Positions 1-4,681 of a stretch of DNA of 11,746 bases are shown piece after piece; position 1 is the stretch's first letter, and each line of letters opens with the position of its first letter. Position numbers and translations under genes: made by a program. Under the pieces are notes generated by a model. It did no database searches and had not been told where the DNA came from. It saw only the letters and a program-made list of their open reading frames with translations. The stretch comes from JAIOTG01 sp964644045. GTDB taxonomy: Bacteria > Patescibacteriota > Patescibacteriia > Patescibacteriales > JAGXOH01. The stretch lies in assembly GCA_964644045.1 (NCBI GenBank), contig CAZXUK010000028.1:1-11746 (forward strand), written 5' to 3'.

Positions 1-9
1 TGTGCCAGT

Positions 10-30
10 CTCACTAGTAAAACTAGTGGG
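10..30. other. perfect short hairpin at window edge
   Basis: The arms CACTAGT (12-18) and ACTAGTG (22-28) are perfect inverted repeats around a 3-base loop, with one more C-G pair (10/30) beyond a T-G wobble. No T-run follows on either strand, so it is not an obvious intrinsic terminator, although it lies just downstream of the mpg stop. Short hairpins of this kind can be REP-like or subterminal hairpins of HUH (IS200-type) elements, but no transposase is visible and the window ends here. The structure is seen; the role is unknown. Confidence 0.4.
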
Positions 31-49
31 TTACCTTTTGGGCAAAACT

Positions 50-76
50 ACTTATTTTACCTTTTATACTTATTTT
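50..76. repeat. 9/27-bp AT-rich repeat copy at mpg stop
   Basis: Three 9-base units in a row: ACTTATTTT (50-58), ACCTTTTAT (59-67) and ACTTATTTT (68-76). They match the 9-mers that form the 27-bp tandem repeat at 2219-2308. On the coding (minus) strand the mpg stop codon TAA (70-72) lies inside the last unit, so the gene ends within the repeat. Function unknown. Confidence 0.7.
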
Positions 77-594
77 AACATAAAGCGATAAGGCTTTTGC
101 GACCAGGTGGAACCGGCGTAATCCACTCCCACCCTGGGCCGGCGCACTATATCTTTATCAGAAACCACTTCCTTTCTGTCTTCTATCCAAAGCCCGGTTT
201 GGGGAGAAATAATTTCTTTATTAAAACTTAAATCAATCTTAAGTTTTTTTGTTAGTTTGCCCGGACCTTCAAAGCCTTCAATCCCCCGAATCAAAACCGC
301 GGCCGGATAATCCTCCGGGCCGGTTACGGTATTAAGCATATAATGCATTCCGTAGACCAAATAAACATAAAAATACCCCCCTTGACCGAACATTATTTCG
401 TTTCTGGGGGTTCTGCCTCGGCTGGCATGAGAAGCTTTGTCTTGAGACCCGTCATAACCCTCTGTTTCGATTATTCTAAAACCCAATCTTTTCTTGCCGA
501 TTTGTCTCACCAAATATTTACCCAACAAATCCCGGGCAACCTCCAAAGTGGGACGGATAAAAAACTCTTTTTTTAAAACCTTAAATATGGGCAT
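70..594 (-). CDS. mpg: DNA-3-methyladenine glycosylase (AAG/MPG family)
   Basis: Monofunctional base-excision repair glycosylase that removes alkylated and deaminated purines (3-methyladenine, hypoxanthine) by cleaving the N-glycosidic bond. The AAG fold is recognisable throughout its 174 residues. The ETEGY motif at 43-47 places the catalytic Glu at E45, equivalent to human E125, with Y47 beside it. H56 matches human H136 in the base pocket, Y78 in YVYLVYGMH matches the intercalating Y159 region, and N88 and R103 match N169 and R182. GPGKLTKKL (110-118) and the C-terminal RVGVDYAG...KPYRFML block complete the family signature. It is slightly shorter than many bacterial homologues but looks intact at both ends. 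The ATG overlaps the end of ftsX by 14 bases (ATGCCCATATTTAA), which implies co-transcription and probably translational coupling. No other promoter is seen. Confidence 0.93.
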   Translation of the reverse strand: MPIFKVLKKEFFIRPTLEVARDLLGKYLVRQIGKKRLGFRIIETEGYDGSQDKASHASRGRTPRNEIMFGQGGYFYVYLVYGMHYMLNTVTGPEDYPAAVLIRGIEGFEGPGKLTKKLKIDLSFNKEIISPQTGLWIEDRKEVVSDKDIVRRPRVGVDYAGSTWSQKPYRFMLK

Positions 595-1495
595 ATTTGC
601 GAATAGCGATTAAGCTGGCCACAATGTTGATCAAGGCGATACCCGCAAACTCCCAACCAAATATGAAGAAGAAATTATTATTAAAATAATTTATGATATT
701 AATATCATAACCCACGAAAAAAGCTTCCAAGTAGGGTTGAAGTAAACTCAAAAAAGGATAAAAAACTCCGATTAATATCGCTATGCCCACCAAGGTATAA
801 ATAACACTGGAAAGCAGAAAGGGCAGATAAATAAAGGAATTTGAGGCTCCCACTAATCTCATAATAGTCACCTCTTGGTTGTGAGTATAAATCGCCACCC
901 GAATAGCGTTATAAACCACTGATAAAGTAATCAAAATAAAAATCAAACTGATCACCAAGCCGGCTTTGCTAACTTTATCCGTGATAGCTTTGATTTTGTC
1001 CAACATTTTCTGATGGTTTACAAAATTACGAGATTCAATAATGGGACTATCAATTTTGTTGAGCTCGGTTGTCAGTTTATCCATATTATCGGGATCACTG
1101 GGCTTAATAACCAAATTGGGAGTTAAAGGATTGGTGCCTAATACCCTTAAAGCCTGCATCACTTCCGGATTATTCAGGTTTTCTTCTCGAAAAGACTTTA
1201 AAGCGTCTTCTTTGGAAATATAATCCACTTCTTTAACTCCACTTAAATTATTAATTTTGTTTTTCAAGGCCTCAATTTCATTTTCCCCGGCATCACCTTT
1301 TAAATAAAGATTAATATCCACTTTATCTTTTACCGCTCCAATGGCCGTATCCCCAACTACCTTAACCACTAAAAGCATATTAATGGAAAAAAGGGCTAAA
1401 ACTAAAATAATCACGGTTACAATAGAAAGCCAAAAATTGCGGGAAATATCCTGAAGACTGAATTTAACGGCTCTAAAAAAAGATAAAATAAACAT
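581..1495 (-). CDS. ftsX: cell division protein FtsX
   Basis: Membrane subunit of the FtsEX complex, which in other bacteria uses ATP hydrolysis by FtsE to activate peptidoglycan hydrolases at the septum. The 304 residues show the standard four-helix layout: TM1 about 21-45, an extracytoplasmic domain about 47-175, TM2 about 178-202, TM3 about 221-252 and TM4 about 274-298. The cytoplasmic stretch EVTIMRLVGASNSFIYLPF (208-226) is the conserved FtsX/MacB-type motif after TM2. Length is normal for Gram-positive-like FtsX. It starts 17 bases after the ftsE stop and overlaps mpg at its own end, so ftsE-ftsX-mpg should be one transcript. No Shine-Dalgarno sequence is visible before the ATG at 1495. 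The hydrolase partner is not obvious in this window, though the carboxypeptidase upstream is a peptidoglycan enzyme. Confidence 0.93.
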   Translation of the reverse strand: MFILSFFRAVKFSLQDISRNFWLSIVTVIILVLALFSINMLLVVKVVGDTAIGAVKDKVDINLYLKGDAGENEIEALKNKINNLSGVKEVDYISKEDALKSFREENLNNPEVMQALRVLGTNPLTPNLVIKPSDPDNMDKLTTELNKIDSPIIESRNFVNHQKMLDKIKAITDKVSKAGLVISLIFILITLSVVYNAIRVAIYTHNQEVTIMRLVGASNSFIYLPFLLSSVIYTLVGIAILIGVFYPFLSLLQPYLEAFFVGYDINIINYFNNNFFFIFGWEFAGIALINIVASLIAIRKYAHI

Positions 1496-1512
1496 ACATA
1501 TTAATTACAAAT

Positions 1513-2193
1513 TTATAAAATATATTTTCCTTTCTCTTGATCGCTGATTATCCGTCCGTCCTCAATAGTAACCACCCTCTTTCTGAGTTTATTAATAATC
1601 TCTCGATTGTGACTAACCAAAACCACCGTGGTTCCGAAGCGATTGATTTTTAAAAGCAAATTGATCACTTCGTCGGCATTTATGGAATCCACATCTCCAG
1701 TCGGCTCGTCAGCCAAAAGTATCTTGGGCCTGTGAACTAAAGCGCGTGCGATAGCGGTGCGTTGCTTTTCCCCTCCGGAAATTTCATGAGGATAACGGTG
1801 TTTTTTATCCTCTAAGCCCACAATATCCAAAACTTTGGGAACAATGGATTTTATTTTTTTCGGTCTTTGACCGCTTACTTGCAGAGCAAAAGCCACATTC
1901 TCTGCCAGATTCTTTTTGGGTAAAAGTTTAAAATCTTGAAAAATAAAACCGATTTGCCGGCGAAGATAAGGGGTTTCTCTTCTTTTGATATTGGTAATAT
2001 CCCAATCTCCGATCACCACTTGTCCTTCATCCGCCTTTTCCTGACCGATCAAAATTTTAAGCAAAGTGGTCTTTCCGGTGCCTGATTTCCCCACAATAGA
2101 AACAAATTCTCCCGGGCTGACATGGAGATTAAAATCTTTCAAAACTTCTATGTTGGGAGAATATTTTTTGTTAACATTGAAAAGTTTGATCAT
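1513..2193 (-). CDS. ftsE: cell division ATP-binding protein FtsE
   Basis: ABC-type ATPase that partners FtsX. All nucleotide-binding motifs are present in the 226 residues: Walker A GKSGTGKTT (35-43), Q-loop Q86, signature SGGEK (139-143), Walker B ILLADEP (158-164) with catalytic E163, and H-loop H195. The D-loop region reads EPTGDVD where most FtsE proteins have EPTGNLD, a mild variation. Identification as FtsE rather than a LolD/MacB ATPase rests on the ftsX gene 17 bases downstream and on overall length. The ATG at 2193 has no Shine-Dalgarno sequence. The 119 bases upstream are filled by an AT-rich 27-bp tandem repeat that separates it from the carboxypeptidase gene. Whether it is expressed by read-through or from -10-like TATAAA motifs in that repeat cannot be told. 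Confidence 0.93.
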   Translation of the reverse strand: MIKLFNVNKKYSPNIEVLKDFNLHVSPGEFVSIVGKSGTGKTTLLKILIGQEKADEGQVVIGDWDITNIKRRETPYLRRQIGFIFQDFKLLPKKNLAENVAFALQVSGQRPKKIKSIVPKVLDIVGLEDKKHRYPHEISGGEKQRTAIARALVHRPKILLADEPTGDVDSINADEVINLLLKINRFGTTVVLVSHNREIINKLRKRVVTIEDGRIISDQEKGKYIL

Positions 2194-2218
2194 AAAACAT
2201 TTTTAGAATAAGCAATAA

Positions 2219-2308
2219 ACTTATTTTACTTATTTTACTTTTTATACTTATTTTACTTATTTTACTTTTTATACTTATTTTACTTATTTTACTTTTTATA
2301 CTTATTTT
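2219..2308. repeat. 27-bp tandem repeat, 3 identical units plus a partial
   Basis: Three perfect 27-bp units (2219-2245, 2246-2272, 2273-2299) and a 9-base partial unit (2300-2308). Each unit is two ACTTATTTT 9-mers followed by one ACTTTTTAT 9-mer. The array fills most of the gap between the carboxypeptidase stop (2313) and the ftsE start (2193). On the transcribed minus strand it reads as A-rich RNA with a TATAAA in each unit and repeated AAAATAAGT. One frame of it is open and would read K-I-S repeats. Identical units suggest recent expansion. Related copies lie at 50-76 and 3873-3926. Confidence 0.92.
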
Positions 2309-2312
2309 AAAA

Positions 2313-3932
2313 TTAAATAGTTTTAAATCCATATTTAAGTAAATCCTTAATCTCTTCAAAGCTGTCTTGCCGGCTCTCGCTTCCCAAAACCAAAACGATT
2401 ATATTTTCTCCTTCGGCATTAGAGCCGTTTACCATTAAACAATATCCGGCTTCGTGTAAATATCCGGTTTTAGAACCAATAATATTAACATCCGGGGTAT
2501 GTTCAGAATATCTTACTAAAGAATTGGTATTTTTGAGATCAAAAGAACGTTCGGAATTAACAGTAGTAAAACTATATTTTTTAGTGGAGCTCACCTCTCT
2601 TATAAAAGGTTCTTTAAAGATCTCTCTACCTATTATAGCATAATCTTGGGCTGAGCTCACATTTTGCGGAGAAAGGCCGGTGGGCTCCTTAAAATAAGTA
2701 TCTTCCGCGCCTAAAGAGCGGGCATAATCATTCATTTGTTTAATAAACTCGGCTCGACTCAATCCGCTGACTCTAACTAAACTCTCCACGGCATTATTGG
2801 CCGAACCCACCAAAGAAGCGTAAATCAGATCTTTTATTTTTACGATCTCTCCGGATCGCAGGCCCACTTTGGCCGACTGCCAGGACTTACAATATTCATA
2901 ATTATATTCTTCATCCTGTTTTTTGTAAAAAACCTCCTTTTCGGGGCTGATGTTTTGGTTTAAAAAAACTTTCAGGGCCACCAATTTGCTTAAACTGGCC
3001 ACGGACAAAGTTTGATTTCCGTCTTTCTCCCAGATCACCTCTCCATTATTATTATTTAAAATCAAAGCGGAATTAGCGGAAACACTGGGAGTAACTTCTG
3101 CTCCTCCTTCTCTCACTCCGGTGATCCTGTATTTTTCCGAAGAGATATGAAGGGGCTTGATCTTTACATTTATTACCCCGGAACTCAAATCCGCAATACG
3201 GGCAAAAGCTTCCTTGTCCAGATCCACCACTCTCTCAGGAAAAATACTTCTATCCGGTCCGTAGTCATTTACCTCTACGTCTATAAATTTTTGGTTTTCC
3301 AAATTAACTACTCTTAACTTAGAACCTTTGGGAAAATCAGGAGAAGCCACAAAATTTCCCCCTTTATAAGCATACCAACTGGCCTGTCCATAGCTCAAAA
3401 TACCCGAATTGGCAAAAACCGCGATCCGGGCAAAAGGAAGGTGTATTAAAGAACGAATAAAACCGGCCTCCGGATAATCAGTGCTGGGCAAGGGTCGCCA
3501 TTTCCCGAAATTCTCATCATAAAAAAAGACCTGTTTATGATAATTTCTATAGTCCTCATAACTGAGCTGAATATAAAAAGGTTTGTCATGATTATAAGAA
3601 TCTTTATTGCGAAAATCAAACTGATAAATCCGGCTGGCCCTCTCCAGTCTCCAAGGGGCGGGCATCTCATCCCGAATTATTTCCGTGTCCACCTCGGTAG
3701 TATTTTTAAAAACTCCGGGAACCAAAGAAAGCTTTAGATCGTTCTCAAAAGAAGAGACCGTATACCCCTTAGCTATGGTGGCTTTGTCTAAATAAATGCT
3801 GTTTTTTTGCCTCTCTGCGGCCTGGGCGGAATTGACAAAAGTAAAAACAAATAAAATAATAAAAAAGAAAGAACTTATTCCGCTTATTTTATTTTTCATA
3901 CTTATTTTACCTATTTCACTTTTCATGCTCAT
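2313..3932 (-). CDS. exported D-alanyl-D-alanine carboxypeptidase (S11) with RlpA-like domain
   Basis: Penicillin-binding-protein-type serine peptidase expected to trim the terminal D-Ala from peptidoglycan stem peptides outside the membrane. The 539 residues show, in order: a basic N-terminus with a hydrophobic signal core (about 21-33) and likely cleavage after AQA (about 38); a region at 40-175 that I do not recognise; an RlpA-like double-psi beta-barrel (about 178-260) with GQASWYAY and VNDYGPD; and an S11 domain (about 280-539) with SxxK S313/K316, SAN 377-379 and KTG 488-490. All three catalytic motifs are intact. The longest frame starts at 3932, but Met12 (base 3899) gives a more typical signal peptide. 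The first 20 residues are encoded by degenerate 27-bp repeat units. It precedes ftsE in the same direction, which fits a wall-remodelling and division block. No symbol is given because the domain order differs from DacA. Confidence 0.88.
   Translation of the reverse strand: MSMKSEIGKISMKNKISGISSFFFIILFVFTFVNSAQAAERQKNSIYLDKATIAKGYTVSSFENDLKLSLVPGVFKNTTEVDTEIIRDEMPAPWRLERASRIYQFDFRNKDSYNHDKPFYIQLSYEDYRNYHKQVFFYDENFGKWRPLPSTDYPEAGFIRSLIHLPFARIAVFANSGILSYGQASWYAYKGGNFVASPDFPKGSKLRVVNLENQKFIDVEVNDYGPDRSIFPERVVDLDKEAFARIADLSSGVINVKIKPLHISSEKYRITGVREGGAEVTPSVSANSALILNNNNGEVIWEKDGNQTLSVASLSKLVALKVFLNQNISPEKEVFYKKQDEEYNYEYCKSWQSAKVGLRSGEIVKIKDLIYASLVGSANNAVESLVRVSGLSRAEFIKQMNDYARSLGAEDTYFKEPTGLSPQNVSSAQDYAIIGREIFKEPFIREVSSTKKYSFTTVNSERSFDLKNTNSLVRYSEHTPDVNIIGSKTGYLHEAGYCLMVNGSNAEGENIIVLVLGSESRQDSFEEIKDLLKYGFKTI
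3873..3926. repeat. two degenerate 27-bp repeat units at carboxypeptidase start
   Basis: Bases 3900-3926 match the 27-bp unit of the 2219-2308 array at 24 of 27 positions, and 3873-3899 match at 22 of 27. Both are in the same phase and orientation. They encode the start of the carboxypeptidase: the peptides SMKSEIGKI and SMKNKISGI are two copies of one 9-residue repeat, comparable to SIKSKISKI that the intact array would encode. Further upstream, 3970-3982 (TTATTTTACTTTT) is an exact 13-base match to the array and looks like a relic. Confidence 0.75.
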
Positions 3933-4012
3933 TTTATTTATTTTTTATCCTGAGATTGTCTAAGAATGATTATTTTACTTTTCGCAACCGCCCCTTTAGC
4001 TCAATTGGCAGA

Positions 4013-4122
4013 CCTGCCCGCCATCGCCTTAGCCCACGTAGCTCAATTGGTAGAGCAATGCTCTCGTAAAGCATAGGCTACCGGTTCAACTCCGGTCGTG
4101 GGCTCAGACTATGGCAGGCAGG
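4013..4122 (+). repeat. 110-bp insert bounded by 12-bp inverted repeats, carrying a tRNA
   Basis: The left end CCTGCCCGCCAT (4013-4024) and right end ATGGCAGGCAGG (4111-4122) pair at 11 of 12 positions; the exception is C4019 against A4116. They enclose the full tRNA-Thr with 7 and 6 spacer bases. The arms are GC-rich in an AT-rich region. GGCAG occurs just before the left end (4007-4011) and at the right end (4117-4121), so a 5-base target duplication is possible and the exact borders may shift by one base. It could be a small palindromic MITE-like element. No protein is encoded. Confidence 0.6.
4032..4104 (+). tRNA. tRNA-Thr(CGT)
   Basis: Complete cloverleaf of 73 nt. Acceptor stem GCCCACG/CGTGGGC is perfect; D-arm is GCTC-AATTGGTA-GAGC; anticodon stem ATGCT/AGCAT encloses loop CTCGTAA with anticodon CGT at 4065-4067 (reads ACG, Thr); variable loop is AGGCT; T-arm is ACCGG-TTCAACT-CCGGT; discriminator is T4104. 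G1-C72, C2-G71 and G35-U36 agree with threonine identity. CCA is not encoded and must be added after transcription. It is on the plus strand, opposite to all protein genes, and lies inside the D-arm of a second tRNA-Thr(CGT). No clear promoter precedes it. Confidence 0.93.
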
Positions 4123-4197
4123 GCAACGGTATCGTAAACCGTAGGTTGTCGGTTCAAATCCGACAATGGGCTCAAACTATTTTTAATCTTTTATAAA

Positions 4198-4614
4198 TTA
4201 ATTAAAAAAATGGTCCCACCATTTTTGAGGATTGGAACGGGAATATTTTCGCTTTTTTTCTTCTTCTTGAGATCCGGTATCTCGAGAAGAAGAATCCTTA
4301 TTTGTCTTTTTTTCCTCCTCGGTAATTACCAAAACTTCTTCTCCCGACTTTTTGAAACCCAAATTCATTCGACTTTGTTTTTCCAAAAATTGATCCGATT
4401 TTAAATATTTAATTAATTTATCCAACTCCTGATTTTCTTTTTCCAGACTGGCTATCTCTTCTTGTAATTTTTGAATCTCGGAATCCACCTTTTGTCTTTG
4501 CCTGATCTTTTTAACCAAGGGGATGCTTAACAAAATCAATAAAATCAAACAAATGACGGTTAAAAACTTGGGATTACTCCAAAATTTTTTATTTTGTGTT
4601 TTCTTTCTTCTCAT
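4198..4614 (-). CDS. ftsB: FtsB/DivIC-like septum formation initiator
   Basis: Small bitopic divisome protein that in other bacteria joins FtsL and FtsQ/DivIB to license septal wall synthesis. The 138 residues show a basic cytoplasmic N-terminus, one membrane helix (about 17-34), a coiled coil (about 40-72) and then the family block YLKSDQFLEKQSRMNLGFKK (70-89) followed by GEEVLVI. A charged, probably disordered stretch (98-127) leads to NPQKWWDHFFN at the very end, a tryptophan tail I associate with FtsB-like proteins of this bacterial group (recollection, not a search). Such a tail is absent from E. coli FtsB, which is shorter (about 100 residues). An extended -10 promoter lies just upstream. 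The last codons form a terminator-like hairpin facing the convergent tRNA locus. Confidence 0.85.
   Translation of the reverse strand: MRRKKTQNKKFWSNPKFLTVICLILLILLSIPLVKKIRQRQKVDSEIQKLQEEIASLEKENQELDKLIKYLKSDQFLEKQSRMNLGFKKSGEEVLVITEEEKKTNKDSSSRDTGSQEEEKKRKYSRSNPQKWWDHFFN
4206..4226. terminator. bidirectional hairpin overlapping the end of ftsB
   Basis: AAAAATGGT (4206-4214) and ACCATTTTT (4218-4226) pair perfectly over 9 bp with a 3-base loop. On the minus strand it ends in seven T residues followed by AATTAA, and on the plus strand in five T residues, so it could stop both ftsB and the convergent tRNA transcript. Only three pairs are G-C, so the stem is weak. The same bases encode the WWDHFF tail of FtsB. 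Confidence 0.45.
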
Positions 4615-4641
4615 AAAAACAAAAAGTTCTTTTATACAAAC

Positions 4642-4650
4642 ATTATAACA
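4642..4650 (-). promoter_or_regulatory. extended -10 promoter for ftsB
   Basis: The minus strand reads TGT followed by TATAAT, a perfect -10 hexamer (4642-4647) with the TGn extension. The position 17 bases further upstream is a T-run with no good -35. Transcription would start near 4635, leaving a leader of about 20 bases before the ftsB ATG at 4614. It lies in the short gap after the glycosyltransferase stop (4682), so ftsB can be expressed independently. Confidence 0.65.
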
Positions 4651-4681
4651 AAAAAAATAAAATTAAAAAATTATTTCTAAA

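Larger units (their letters stand above)
3990..4172 (+). pseudogene. tRNA-Thr(CGT) interrupted by a 110-bp insert containing another tRNA
   Basis: The 5' part (3990-4012) gives acceptor strand GCCCCTT, TA, D-stem GCTC, D-loop AATTGGCA and the bases GA. The 3' part (4123-4172) gives GC, A26, anticodon stem ACGGT/ACCGT with loop ATCGTAA (anticodon CGT), a 5-base variable loop, T-arm GTCGG/CCGAC around TTCAAAT, acceptor AATGGGC and discriminator T. Joining base 4012 to 4123 restores GCTC/GAGC perfectly and a 73-nt tRNA, the same length as the inner tRNA. The break lies between standard positions 23 and 24. One acceptor mismatch (C5-U68) suggests decay, so I list it as a pseudogene. If the insert is removed from RNA it could still be a real tRNA. 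No CCA is encoded. Confidence 0.7.

Noticed and set aside
2219..2308. CRISPR array
   Set aside because: The units are directly tandem with no variable spacers and no palindrome, so this is a simple tandem repeat.
2171..2359. 62-residue minus-strand frame with K-I-S repeats
   Set aside because: It overlaps the carboxypeptidase end in another frame and consists mainly of the tandem repeat. There is no start signal or recognisable domain; open frame is expected from a 27-bp period.
3940..3989. Promoter for the plus-strand tRNAs or for the carboxypeptidase
   Set aside because: Weak -10-like words occur on both strands (TTATTT at 3970 on plus, TAAAAT near 3932 on minus), but none has a good -35 at proper spacing.
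4013..4122. Group I intron in a tRNA
   Set aside because: Only 110 bases, no P7/core elements seen, located in the D-arm and filled by a complete tRNA.
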